Positions 1 to 7,649 are shown, counted from the first letter of the stretch. The stretch: 11,187 nucleotides of DNA from an uncultured Eubacteriales bacterium (GCA_900318545.1 ONLC01000046.1:1-11187), one strand, 5' to 3'. Numbers and translations are program-made. Notes: generated from the letters alone by a model not told the origin.

Positions 1-1434
1 CCCGGAGCTGCTTGCGGTAAGGTAGTATTCACTGCTGATGACGCTGTTGCTTGGGCTGAGAAGGGTGAGAAGGTAGTTCTGGTAAGACTGGAAACTTCTC
101 CTGAAGATATCACAGGTATGAAGGCTGCTCAGGGTATCCTGACAGTTAGAGGCGGTATGACATCTCACGCTGCCGTTGTTGCTAGAGGTATGGGCGAGTG
201 CTGCGTATCCGGCTGCGGCGACATCAAGATGGACGAGGCTAACAAGAAGTTCGAGCTCGGCGGAAAGACCTATACAGAGGGTGACTACATCTCTATTGAT
301 GGTACAACAGGTAACATCTACGGAGAGATCATTCCTACTGTAGACGCTCAGATCGCAGGTGAGTTCGGAAGAATTATGGAGTGGGCTGACAAGTACAGAA
401 CACTTAAGGTAAGAACAAACGCTGATACTCCTGCTGACGCTAAGAAGGCTAGAGAGCTCGGCGCTGAGGGAATCGGACTTTGCCGTACAGAGCACATGTT
501 CTTTGATCCTGACAGAATCGCTGCATTCAGAGAGATGATCTGTGCTGACACTGTTGAGGAGAGAGAGGCAGCTCTTGCTAAGATCGAGCCTATGCAGCAG
601 AGCGACTTCGAGGCTCTTTATGAGGCTCTCGAGGGCAACCCTGTTACAATCAGATTCCTCGATCCTCCGCTTCACGAGTTTGTTCCTACTGAGGAAGCTG
701 ACATCAAGGCTCTTGCTGATGCACAGGGCAAGTCTGTTGAGGCTATCAAGGCTATCATAGACAGCCTGCATGAGTTCAACCCGATGATGGGTCATCGTGG
801 CTGCCGTCTTGCAGTTACATATCCTGAGATCGCTGCAATGCAGACCAGAGCTGTAATCAAGGCTGCTATCAATGTTCAGAAGGCACACGCTGACTGGAAC
901 GTTAAGCCTGAGATCATGATCCCGCTGGTTGGCGATGTTAAGGAGCTTAAGTTCGTTAAGAAGGTAGTAGTTGAGGCTGCTGACGCTGTTATAGCTGAGG
1001 CTGGCGTTGATCTCAAGTACGAGGTTGGTACAATGATCGAGATCCCGAGAGCTGCTCTTACAGCTGATGAGATCGCTGCAAATGCTGACTTCTTCTGCTT
1101 CGGTACTAACGACCTTACACAGATGACTTACGGCTTCTCCAGAGATGATGCAGGCAAGTTCCTGTCTGCATACTATGACAAGAAGATCTTTGAGAATGAT
1201 CCGTTCGCAAAGCTTGACCAGGCCGGTGTTGGTAAGCTGATGGAGATGGCTATCAAGCTTGGTAAGCCTGTTAATCCTTCACTCCACTGCGGAATCTGCG
1301 GTGAGCATGGCGGAGATCCTACATCTGTTGAGTTCTGCCACAAGATAGGACTTGACTATGTATCTTGCTCGCCTTTCAGAGTGCCTATCGCAAGACTGGC
1401 TGCTGCTCAGGCTGCTATCGCAGAGTCTAAGTAA
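1..1434 (+). CDS. ppdK: Pyruvate, phosphate dikinase, C-terminal part (5' end outside the window)
   Basis: Cytosolic enzyme that interconverts pyruvate + ATP + Pi and PEP + AMP + PPi. The frame is open from base 1, so 477 residues are visible. Against the roughly 874-residue clostridial enzyme, about 400 N-terminal residues (the ATP-grasp nucleotide-binding domain) lie upstream. The fragment starts in the swivelling phosphohistidine domain, with GGMTSHAAVVARG at residues 51-63 and the phosphorylated His at 56. The PEP/pyruvate TIM barrel follows: GLCRTEHMFF (Arg162), the Arg at 218 in TIRFLDPP, MMGHRGCRL, GTMIEIPRAAL (metal-ligand Glu347), CFGTNDLTQM, and near the end CGICGEHGG with the proton-donating Cys433. 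All the C-terminal catalytic residues I know of are present. Ile is mostly ATC and Arg mostly AGA, unlike the downstream genes, which fits a highly expressed glycolytic gene. An ATG at 118 is internal, not the start. A terminator follows 30 nt after the stop. Confidence 0.97.
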   Translation, partial: PGAACGKVVFTADDAVAWAEKGEKVVLVRLETSPEDITGMKAAQGILTVRGGMTSHAAVVARGMGECCVSGCGDIKMDEANKKFELGGKTYTEGDYISIDGTTGNIYGEIIPTVDAQIAGEFGRIMEWADKYRTLKVRTNADTPADAKKARELGAEGIGLCRTEHMFFDPDRIAAFREMICADTVEEREAALAKIEPMQQSDFEALYEALEGNPVTIRFLDPPLHEFVPTEEADIKALADAQGKSVEAIKAIIDSLHEFNPMMGHRGCRLAVTYPEIAAMQTRAVIKAAINVQKAHADWNVKPEIMIPLVGDVKELKFVKKVVVEAADAVIAEAGVDLKYEVGTMIEIPRAALTADEIAANADFFCFGTNDLTQMTYGFSRDDAGKFLSAYYDKKIFENDPFAKLDQAGVGKLMEMAIKLGKPVNPSLHCGICGEHGGDPTSVEFCHKIGLDYVSCSPFRVPIARLAAAQAAIAESK

Positions 1435-1463
1435 TCTCAGACAGAGATATAGCTAATAACAAA

Positions 1464-1499
1464 GAGAGCTCTCACAGTTTCGGCTGTGAGAGCTTTTTT
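1464..1499 (+). terminator. Rho-independent terminator of ppdK
   Basis: GCTCTCACAG (1468-1477) pairs perfectly with CTGTGAGAGC (1484-1493) around a 6-nt loop, and six T follow at 1494-1499. The stem can extend outward into the A/G-rich left flank pairing with the T run. It lies 30 nt after the ppdK stop. Confidence 0.93.
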
Positions 1500-1582
1500 G
1501 TGTGAATACACGTTTTTTATTAGAAATGTATTCTGAATTTAACTTTCCCCGCAGAAAAAGAAGCTTTCCCGAACTCATAAAC

Positions 1583-1618
1583 AAAACGACCGGACAGTCA
1601 TAAGGCTGTCCGGTTTTT
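1583..1618 (-). terminator. Terminator of the ABC operon, probably bidirectional
   Basis: ACCGGACAGTC (1589-1599) pairs with GGCTGTCCGGT (1604-1614) around an ATAA tetraloop; one pair is G-T. On the minus strand the stem is followed by CGTTTTGTTT, and it starts 10 nt after the stop of the last permease gene. On the plus strand it is followed by TTTTT, so it can also catch readthrough from ppdK. The rest of 1500-1582 shows nothing I can identify. Confidence 0.85.
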
Positions 1619-1623
1619 CAGTT

Positions 1624-2370
1624 TTATTTTTCAATTCTCTCTATCCCATAGTTGTATACCTTTATGCTAATAAAACAGGAAAGCATATACAGGGGTATCG
1701 ACATAAGCACAAGTCTTCCGCCCCAAGTATTTATGAAGTCTGTAAAGCGTATTTTATTAATCATTTCAAATATCTTTTCGATTACCTGATCTGAGCTTCC
1801 CATCCAGCTGATATCAGCAAACATCATATAGATCAATGCAAACAGGAAAAAGCCGATCATTATTGCAGCCTTTACCTTTTCACCTGCTTTCTGACCTAAG
1901 CCGACAATAAACGGTGTTTCTATAGCCCTGAGAAACAGCATTATAAACAGGAAAATCAGTATCACACCAGAGACATTCGGTATATCATACTCAGGAAATG
2001 CTTTTCTGACAATTATATTTACTATAAGCGGGATAACATAGGTAACGCCGGCCACGATCAGCACAAGTACGTACTTTGATACGATCTGCTTAACAGCTCC
2101 TCTTGGAGTTGAAACAACATAGTATCCCCACTTTTTGCGTTCATCGGTTTTGAAATAGTTCGATGACATAGCTCCGCTGATAAAAAACGAAAAAGCAGAA
2201 AATGAAAATATCATTATCTTGAATAATATCCCCATTCCCGAAATAGTTGCTTCCGGGTTATCACCTACAAAGATCATAAATACCATGCCATTCATAAATA
2301 TAAGCACCAAAAGCAGCGTAAGGAGATTAGCCTTGTTAGTGATGAGATCTTTATAAAGAAAACCAAGCAT
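1624..2370 (-). CDS. ABC-2 type transporter permease (second of the operon)
   Basis: Integral membrane subunit of 248 residues, predicted to pair with the ATPase encoded two genes upstream. The N-terminus MLGFLYKDLITNKANLL is the typical start of the short ABC-2 permease family (cytoplasmic amphipathic segment ending in a KDL-type motif). About six hydrophobic segments are visible near residues 16-36, 44-66, 98-121, 132-152, 167-187 and 220-240. A charged cytoplasmic loop around 74-81 contains DERKKWGYY, which is common in this family just before a YxxSTP-like element. The ATG overlaps the stop of the preceding permease (TAATG) and has a strong AAGGAGGG ribosome binding site 7 nt upstream, so the start is firm. 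It is the last gene of the operon. The substrate cannot be read from the sequence; export or sensing of envelope-active compounds is a guess from family context. Confidence 0.88.
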   Translation of the reverse strand: MLGFLYKDLITNKANLLTLLLVLIFMNGMVFMIFVGDNPEATISGMGILFKIMIFSFSAFSFFISGAMSSNYFKTDERKKWGYYVVSTPRGAVKQIVSKYVLVLIVAGVTYVIPLIVNIIVRKAFPEYDIPNVSGVILIFLFIMLFLRAIETPFIVGLGQKAGEKVKAAIMIGFFLFALIYMMFADISWMGSSDQVIEKIFEMINKIRFTDFINTWGGRLVLMSIPLYMLSCFISIKVYNYGIERIEK

Positions 2371-3155
2371 TATTTCTCCCTCCTTTTCAGAGCCTTTACA
2401 CTAAGAAAATACAGCAAAACTCCAAGTGAAACAAGAATAAGCGGAACCGACCACCACAGATTATTTTTAACAGTATCTCCTATCTTGACCAGATGTAAGT
2501 TAAGCTCTGCGGTTGCCTTTTCAGGCCATTCACCGTTATCATCAAGCTTATAGCCTCTGCTTTCCAGAAAGTGATCGAGATACATAGAAAAACCAAAAGC
2601 TATCCCAAAATACAATCCCATATAGATACAGAATAGAATAGCAGTCGCTTTTTTAGTATCACCCTTTAATAAGATAGTAAAATACTTGTTCAAGCAGAGA
2701 ATTATAAAAGCTAACGCTCCTATTCCAAGAATGATAAACAGCATCCAGTAATCAAATTTTATGCCATATAACGCAAGAGCTATAAAATAAACTATAAAAT
2801 TTATAACTGTAGCCGATGCAAACCCAAAAGCATTGTAAATGTATGACGAGCCTATGATCTGCTTTTCGCTAAGAGGTAAAGTATAGGTATATCTTCTCCA
2901 TTTGCTGATCTCGTCACTTTTGGTGTTATTTGTCATAACAGTGACATAGAGTATAAAAGCGAGACTCAGGGGCATTATATAGTACATATCTTTTTCAACT
3001 ATATTTATCGTTTTTTCAGAAAGCTTGCCTATATTTCCGTAAAGTATGGACAGCTTCACCAGAACAAACATTACAAAAGTGATACAATAAGTAATAAGCC
3101 CAATGATTACAGCCTTCTTTGAAAGATACAGTTCTTTAAGCATTAAGCCTTTCAT
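2370..3155 (-). CDS. ABC-2 type transporter permease (first of the operon)
   Basis: Membrane subunit of 261 residues. It opens with a short cytoplasmic stretch (MKGLMLKELYLSKK), then about six hydrophobic segments near 15-37, 59-77, 105-128, 132-155, 172-195 and 230-250. The loop near 80-95 contains SDEISKWRRYTYTLPLS, the same position and style as in the second permease (charged residues, KW, then a Y..T/S-P element), so the two are divergent paralogues likely forming a heterodimer. A polar loop at about 196-229 may be extracytoplasmic. A GTG three codons upstream (3164-3162) is in frame, but it touches the AAAGGAG ribosome binding site. The ATG at 3155 has that site 8 nt away and overlaps the ATPase stop as TGATG, so I use the ATG. 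Translational coupling within the operon is therefore likely. Confidence 0.87.
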   Translation of the reverse strand: MKGLMLKELYLSKKAVIIGLITYCITFVMFVLVKLSILYGNIGKLSEKTINIVEKDMYYIMPLSLAFILYVTVMTNNTKSDEISKWRRYTYTLPLSEKQIIGSSYIYNAFGFASATVINFIVYFIALALYGIKFDYWMLFIILGIGALAFIILCLNKYFTILLKGDTKKATAILFCIYMGLYFGIAFGFSMYLDHFLESRGYKLDDNGEWPEKATAELNLHLVKIGDTVKNNLWWSVPLILVSLGVLLYFLSVKALKRREK

Positions 3156-4033
3156 CAGCTCCACTCCTTTTTCTCTCTGTTTACATAATAAAGCATTATC
3201 TCTTCAAGAGTTGTCGGGTCAATAACTGCACCTGAGTACTTTTTAAGGCACTTTTCTTTATCATTTACGAGAGCTTCAACACTGTAATCATTTATTCTCG
3301 CACTAATAATGTCATTCTTGTCAAGCTCTGCATAATCGCTTTTTGAACACTTGATAAGCCCGTGAACGGCAAGTATATCATCTTTATAGCCTGTCAGAAG
3401 AAGCTTGCCCTTGTCAATGAAGGTAACGCTGTCAGCTATCTTTTCAAGGTCTGATGTTATATGCGAGGACATAAGGATAGAATGGTCTTCATCCTGTAAA
3501 TACTCAAGGAAGATATCCAGTATCTCATTTCTCACTACAGGGTCAAGACCTGTGGTTGCTTCGTCCATAATAAGCAGCTTTGCATTGTGAGAAAGTGCCG
3601 CAGCTATCTGCACCTTCATTTTCATTCCCTTTGAGAATTTGGCGAATTTCTTTTTAGATGGAAGTGCAAACTTATCAAGATAGCTTTGAAATGTTTCCTT
3701 GCTCCACTGTGGAAAAAAATTCCCGAGGACTGCGTTCAGCTGTTTTGCATTAAGCTCCTCGTGGAAGGGAAGCTCGTCAAAAACCGCTGAGATACTCTTT
3801 TTTATCTCAATCTCGTCTTTAATATGGTCAAGTCCGAATATCTTTATCTCTCCCTCATCCGGCTTGATAATATTAAGTATAGTGTTAATTGTGGTAGATT
3901 TACCTGCACCATTCTGTCCGACAAAGCCCATAATGCTGCCTTTAGGCACATTAAAAGACAAATCATCAAGTGTAAAGCCGTCGTATTTTTTTGTTATTTT
4001 TTTGATTTCGATCGCATTCTCGTATTCAGCCAT
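3155..4033 (-). CDS. ABC transporter ATP-binding protein (YtrB/EcsA-like, COG1131 type)
   Basis: Cytoplasmic ATPase of 292 residues that should power the two permeases encoded downstream. Visible motifs are Walker A GQNGAGKST at 39-47, a signature loop FSKGMKMKV at 133-141 (a degenerate LSGGQ, as often seen in ABC-2 type exporter ATPases regulated by YtrA-like proteins), Walker B LLIMDEA at 153-159 with catalytic Glu158, D-loop GLDP at 162-165, and switch His191 in MSSH. The expected Q-loop region reads AVFDELPFHEELN and has no glutamine at the usual place. About 75 residues follow the nucleotide-binding domain as a C-terminal extension. The start chosen is MAEYENAIEI, whose ATG lies 8 nt after GGAGG; the in-frame ATG at 4048 lacks a site of its own and directly precedes that GGAGG. 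The gene overlaps the repressor end by 8 nt and the permease start by 1 nt. Confidence 0.93.
   Translation of the reverse strand: MAEYENAIEIKKITKKYDGFTLDDLSFNVPKGSIMGFVGQNGAGKSTTINTILNIIKPDEGEIKIFGLDHIKDEIEIKKSISAVFDELPFHEELNAKQLNAVLGNFFPQWSKETFQSYLDKFALPSKKKFAKFSKGMKMKVQIAAALSHNAKLLIMDEATTGLDPVVRNEILDIFLEYLQDEDHSILMSSHITSDLEKIADSVTFIDKGKLLLTGYKDDILAVHGLIKCSKSDYAELDKNDIISARINDYSVEALVNDKEKCLKKYSGAVIDPTTLEEIMLYYVNREKKEWS
3164..3170 (-). promoter_or_regulatory. Ribosome binding site that fixes the first permease start
   Basis: AAAGGAG on the minus strand, 8 nt before the ATG at 3155. It overlaps the competing in-frame GTG by one base, which excludes that GTG as an efficient start. Confidence 0.75.
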
Positions 4034-4409
4034 TGCTATCGCCTCCATAGATCATGTCTATCATTTCGTGCAGCTCTTCGGCACTGATACCGCCTGTTTT
4101 AGCTATGTCGCAAGCCGTGGAAATATGCTCTTCAGCCTGTCTGAGAAATTCCTCATGCACGAAATCTTTGTTCTGTTTCTTAACAAAGCTGCCTTTTCCT
4201 GTGAACGATTCTATAAAACCACTGCGTTCAAGCTCTTCATAAGCACGCTTTGTTGTTATAACACTTATTCTGAGTGCCTGAGCAAGACCTCTCATTGAAG
4301 GAAGGGCGTCCCCCTCCTTGAGCTGTCCGTTCAGTATCTGAGCCTTTACCTGTGAAACTATCTGTTCATAGATAGGCTCATTTGACTGGTTTGAAATAAT
4401 AATATCCAT
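4026..4409 (-). CDS. GntR-family transcriptional regulator, YtrA subfamily
   Basis: DNA-binding protein of 127 residues, likely the autorepressor of this ABC operon. It has the N-terminal winged helix-turn-helix of GntR proteins: PIYEQIVSQVKAQIL at 12-26, LPSMRGLAQALRISVITTKRAYEELERSG at about 37-64 (recognition helix around 50-60), and the wing FTGKGSFV at 69-76. Only about 50 residues follow, a short helical tail (HEEFLRQAEEH, EELHEMIDMIY). That is typical of YtrA-type members, which have no large ligand domain and dimerise through this tail. The frame extends 12 codons further upstream, but the ATG at 4409 has AAGGTG 5 nt before it, whereas the upstream ATG would lie within the -10 element. 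It is the first gene of the operon, 27 nt or so from the predicted transcription start. Confidence 0.93.
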   Translation of the reverse strand: MDIIISNQSNEPIYEQIVSQVKAQILNGQLKEGDALPSMRGLAQALRISVITTKRAYEELERSGFIESFTGKGSFVKKQNKDFVHEEFLRQAEEHISTACDIAKTGGISAEELHEMIDMIYGGDSNG

Positions 4410-4423
4410 GTGATCACCTTGAA

Positions 4424-4442
4424 TGTATATATTCGATATACA
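4424..4442 (-). promoter_or_regulatory. Candidate operator palindrome for the YtrA-type repressor
   Basis: TGTATAT-N5-ATATACA, perfect 7-bp arms around ATTCG on the plus strand. It covers the predicted transcription start and lies just downstream of the -10, a classical repressor position. GntR/YtrA-type dimers bind this kind of short palindrome; assignment to this repressor is inferred. Confidence 0.6.
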
Positions 4443-4461
4443 CATTATACACTATATACAC
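4437..4461 (+). repeat. Three tandem 9-bp units, TATACAC-NN, inside the promoter
   Basis: TATACAC occurs at 4437-4443, 4446-4452 and 4455-4461, in exact 9-bp steps with spacer pairs AT and TA. The first copy contributes the right arm of the palindrome at 4424-4442, the second overlaps the -10, and the third lies in the spacer. This could be a half-site array for the repressor, or low-complexity AT sequence. Confidence 0.65.
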
Positions 4462-4472
4462 ACGCTTGTCAA
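4444..4472 (-). promoter_or_regulatory. Sigma-A promoter of the repressor-ABC operon
   Basis: On the minus strand TTGACA (4472-4467), a 17-nt spacer, then TATAAT (4449-4444), a perfect consensus match. The start of transcription is expected near 4437, giving a leader of about 28 nt. It sits immediately beyond the lacZ terminator. Such a strong promoter next to a GntR gene suggests that the operon is normally held off by repression. Confidence 0.88.
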
Positions 4473-4482
4473 TACCTTTTTC

Positions 4483-4517
4483 AAAAAAAATGACCGACAG
4501 TTGTTTTCTGTCGGTCA
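4483..4517 (-). terminator. Rho-independent terminator of lacZ
   Basis: Read on the minus strand, TGACCGACAG (4517-4508) pairs perfectly with CTGTCGGTCA (4500-4491) around a 7-nt loop, followed by eight T (complement of 4490-4483). It starts 6 nt after the lacZ stop and insulates the downstream operon promoter. Confidence 0.95.
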
Positions 4518-4522
4518 AACTC

Positions 4523-7504
4523 TTATATTACTTCGATCTTTATTTCTCCATGATAGTTTGGAAGCGGGATCCTGTATTTTTCATCAAGCTCAGGTCCGCA
4601 CGAATGTGACCCGACTCCTGCCATCATAAAGTCAACACAGATAATGTTCTTTTTGTGTTTTTTCAGCTCGTAGTTATGTGCTTTACAAGAAAGCTCCTCC
4701 TGAGTATACTCAGATGCATTGAATGAGAATGTGCTGTCTGAGCTAAACCTTACAGCGGCTTTATCTGAATATACAGTCATATTATCGCAGCCAAAGTGAG
4801 AGGAGTTTTCCTGCGGTCTTATGTAATTCTCATACATATCGGGTATCATTGAAGAGAAATTACCCTTGTAGGAAGAATGATGCTTATCTATATAGCTTTC
4901 ATTCGGTCCATATCCGAAGTACGTAACTTTGTCAAAGCACTTATCTACAAACATTCTGAGTCCGAACCGTGGAAGAAGGGTAAGCTTTTCACTTGTTTCC
5001 AGATCAGCTGAAACAGTTAAAACACCATTTTTATCAAAGCTATACACTGTATTTACCTTTGCAAAGGGTTCAAATATACTCTTACCAAATGCCTGCTTAA
5101 CAATGACTGATGACTGCTCATTATCCTCCTGAAGCATAACAGAGTACACTTTAACGGTGTAGTCATTCATAAACAGCCTGTACCAGTCGCCCTTCATAGT
5201 GTCATTATCGGTCGGTGCTCTGAAAAAATTGTATTTTACAGGCTCACTTGTAACTACTGTACCCGATTTTTCAATTCTGTCAATAAAGCCTGTACGCTTA
5301 GAAAATCTGTAGGTTGCATCGCCTGCTTCTACAGTAATATACATTGTTTCGTTATGGCATTTCAGGCTTTGATGCTTTGCATTACTCTTGGATTTTGAAC
5401 CCTCTCTCAGAACAAGCTGCTCGAAGCAAACATCAAAACCCTTTTCATAAAAGACTGACGATTGCTTAGCTGTGAATATAAACCTTATATACAAGGTATT
5501 ATCAGTTTCAGGGAGGTCAGCATCAACAATTATATCTATAAAGCTGTCAGGCTTGACATCAAGTTCGAACTCTTTTGATACGCCATTTCCGCCATCATAG
5601 GTGATCTCATATCGGCCATTCAGTATCTCGCCTGCATTTGTGAATTTCAGAAGATTACTCAGTCTGAATGTTTTATCTCCGATCTTCTCACACCTTACAG
5701 GCCTGTATACCTGCTTTACTTCAAAAAGCCCTGTATGCGGTGTTCTGTCTGGATAAATAAGTCCGTCCATACAGAAATTCCCGTCATTGTGAAGCTCTCC
5801 GTAGTCTCCGCCATAGCCGTATTTGGGTTTTCCGTCAGCGGTCTCACCAATAATCACACTGTGGTCGCACCACTCCCAGACAAGTCCGCCGCAGAGCCTT
5901 TCCTCGCTCAGGAAAAGCTGCATATAATCCTCCAAGTCTCCCGGACCGTTGCCCATTGCATGACAATACTCGCAGAGAATATATGGACGCTTATTTCCAG
6001 GGTCAGACAGATATCCCTTTATTGCATTGATAGGCGGATACATCTCAGAAACAAAATCAAGCACATCATCAGAGGTTTCATTAAGCTTGTGTGTGCTCTC
6101 ATAATGGACAGGCCTTGTGCTGTCAAGTTCTTTTACAAGCTTCGCAGCAGCCCTGAGGTTCTCACCGTAGCCGCTCTCATTTCCGAGCGACCAGATAATA
6201 ACACTAGGTCTGTTTATATCACGCTTTACAAGAAGCTCCTCACGGTCAAGTATTGCACTTCTGAACCTTGTGTCCTGAGCGATCAAAGCTATTCCGTTAT
6301 AGTTTTCGGGCTTCGACCATTCGAGGTTCTGAAATACATTTACGCAGCCATGAGTTTCAAGGTCGCACTCGTTGATAACATAGAAGCCCAGCTCATCGCA
6401 AAGCTTATAAAACAGGGGAGCATTCGGGTAATGCGAAGTTCTTATCGCATTGATATTATGACGCTTCATAAGAATGAGGTCCTGCTTCATTTGTTCAACT
6501 GTGCAGCAGTAGCCTGTTTCAGCATAGCTGTCGTGACGGTTCACTCCAAAAAGCTTTATTGCTTTTGCATTAAGCATAAGCTTACCGCTTTCAATATATA
6601 CACTTCTGAAGCCGATACGTTCACCTATCTTTTCACCGTTATAGGAAATCTCAAGCTCATAAAGCTCAGGCTTTTCAGCGCTCCAGAGTTTAACATCTGC
6701 AATATCAGCCTTGAATACACCATCTTGAGTTTTACCCTCTGCCATAGTTTTTCCTTTATAGCAAAGCTTGATCTCGGCGTTATCGAGACCGCAATCCAGT
6801 GTGAAGGAGCCATTCATATCAGCGGTGACAGTATAGCTTTCTATATGCTGCTGTGGTCTGCTGAGTACATAAACATCTCTGAAAATTCCCGAAAGCCTTA
6901 TTTTATCCTGGTCTTCAAGATATGTTCCTGTACACCATTTGAGCACAGCTGCACAGATCTCATTCTCACCATCGTGAAGAAGCTCCGTGATTTCAAACTC
7001 CGATAAAGCGTGAGATACGCAGGTAAAGCCTGCAAACTGACCGTTTACATACAAATAGATGCAGCTGTCAGCACCCTCAAAGCAGAGGATACGTTTCATA
7101 CCGTCAGCCTTGTATGCGAACTTTCTTTTATAAACACCTACAGGAATATCATCGGGAACAAAGGGCGGGTCAAAGGGAATAGGATAGTTTACATTTGTAT
7201 ACTGTGCCTTATCATATCCGTGAAGCTGCCAGTTTGAGGGCACAGGTATAGTTTTATCAGACACAACAGAAGGGAAGTCGTCTTCAAGGTCGATGATGCT
7301 CTCGTAATACTTGAATGACCATTCACCGTTCAGAAGCTCAAACCTTGATGACTTCTCACGTTCATCAAAGCAGTTCTCATTATCTGAAAACGGCACATAG
7401 TAGTTCCTTTTAGGCAAAGTATTGATGTGAACAGCCTCAAAGCTTTCATGACAATTCATTTTGCTTTTAGCTGAGTTTTTCTTTGAAATAAGTTCTATAT
7501 TCAT
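4523..7504 (-). CDS. lacZ: Beta-galactosidase, GH2 family, LacZ type
   Basis: Cytosolic retaining glycosidase of 993 residues (E. coli LacZ has about 1024) that hydrolyses lactose or other terminal beta-galactosides. There is no signal peptide. The N-terminal jelly-roll domain carries VPSNWQLHGYDKAQYTN (about 88-104) and PFDPPFVP (110-117). The catalytic TIM barrel carries FGVNRHD (319-325), IRTSHYPN (354-361), ECDLETHG (379-386, metal ligands Glu383 and His385 by analogy), acid/base Glu443 in SLGNESG, and nucleophile Glu512 in ILCEYCHAMGNGPG. The C-terminal small-chain domain carries FFRAPTDND, YFGYGPNESYIDK and GVGSHSCGPELDEKY; the last motif is the clostridial form rather than the Trp-containing E. 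coli form. The start has AAGGAGG 6 nt upstream. No sugar transporter, regulator or galactose gene adjoins it. It is transcribed alone from its own promoter and ends at a strong terminator. Confidence 0.97.
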   Translation of the reverse strand: MNIELISKKNSAKSKMNCHESFEAVHINTLPKRNYYVPFSDNENCFDEREKSSRFELLNGEWSFKYYESIIDLEDDFPSVVSDKTIPVPSNWQLHGYDKAQYTNVNYPIPFDPPFVPDDIPVGVYKRKFAYKADGMKRILCFEGADSCIYLYVNGQFAGFTCVSHALSEFEITELLHDGENEICAAVLKWCTGTYLEDQDKIRLSGIFRDVYVLSRPQQHIESYTVTADMNGSFTLDCGLDNAEIKLCYKGKTMAEGKTQDGVFKADIADVKLWSAEKPELYELEISYNGEKIGERIGFRSVYIESGKLMLNAKAIKLFGVNRHDSYAETGYCCTVEQMKQDLILMKRHNINAIRTSHYPNAPLFYKLCDELGFYVINECDLETHGCVNVFQNLEWSKPENYNGIALIAQDTRFRSAILDREELLVKRDINRPSVIIWSLGNESGYGENLRAAAKLVKELDSTRPVHYESTHKLNETSDDVLDFVSEMYPPINAIKGYLSDPGNKRPYILCEYCHAMGNGPGDLEDYMQLFLSEERLCGGLVWEWCDHSVIIGETADGKPKYGYGGDYGELHNDGNFCMDGLIYPDRTPHTGLFEVKQVYRPVRCEKIGDKTFRLSNLLKFTNAGEILNGRYEITYDGGNGVSKEFELDVKPDSFIDIIVDADLPETDNTLYIRFIFTAKQSSVFYEKGFDVCFEQLVLREGSKSKSNAKHQSLKCHNETMYITVEAGDATYRFSKRTGFIDRIEKSGTVVTSEPVKYNFFRAPTDNDTMKGDWYRLFMNDYTVKVYSVMLQEDNEQSSVIVKQAFGKSIFEPFAKVNTVYSFDKNGVLTVSADLETSEKLTLLPRFGLRMFVDKCFDKVTYFGYGPNESYIDKHHSSYKGNFSSMIPDMYENYIRPQENSSHFGCDNMTVYSDKAAVRFSSDSTFSFNASEYTQEELSCKAHNYELKKHKKNIICVDFMMAGVGSHSCGPELDEKYRIPLPNYHGEIKIEVI

Positions 7505-7527
7505 AGTGAACCTCCTTGATTTTTTAT

Positions 7528-7555
7528 ATTATAACACAGATAAGATGAAAGTCAA
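7528..7555 (-). promoter_or_regulatory. Sigma-A promoter of lacZ
   Basis: On the minus strand TTGACT (7555-7550), a 16-nt spacer, then TATAAT (7533-7528). Transcription would start near 7521, giving a leader of about 17 nt that contains the AAGGAGG site at 7517-7511. I saw no convincing LacI-, AraC- or catabolite-type operator. The 11-bp TTATATTATAA around the -10 is palindromic but pure A/T. Confidence 0.75.
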
Positions 7556-7649
7556 TATCTAATCCTTAAAAATAGAACGAAAAACACTTGTTAAGTCCTA
7601 TGCTTTTTAAGTATTTACACAAATTAATAACAAAAGCGTGCTCTGCTAC

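Noticed and set aside
542..760. Open frame of 72 codons overlapping ppdK in another frame
   Set aside because: The translation is a Leu/Arg/Ser-rich frame-shift product of the biased ppdK codons and contains no motif.
1500..1582. Possible small RNA or gene between the two terminators after ppdK
   Set aside because: No promoter, ribosome binding site or stable structure is visible apart from the flanking terminators.
3699..4298. Open frame of 199 codons on the plus strand across the ATPase-repressor junction
   Set aside because: It is antisense to two well-supported overlapping genes and is Ser/Phe-rich, the usual composition of a complementary-strand artefact.
4410..4445. Longer repressor start with 12 extra codons
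   Set aside because: The upstream ATG falls within the -10 hexamer of the operon promoter and has no ribosome binding site, whereas the ATG at 4409 has AAGGTG at 5 nt.
5735..7006. Open frame of 423 codons on the plus strand
   Set aside because: It lies fully inside lacZ on the opposite strand, its translation is rich in Cys, Ile and Val without domain motifs, and it has no ribosome binding site. It is an antisense shadow of a clear GH2 gene.
7524..7534. Palindrome TTATATTATAA at the lacZ -10
   Set aside because: It consists only of A and T and is largely created by the TATAAT hexamer itself, so it is weak evidence for an operator.
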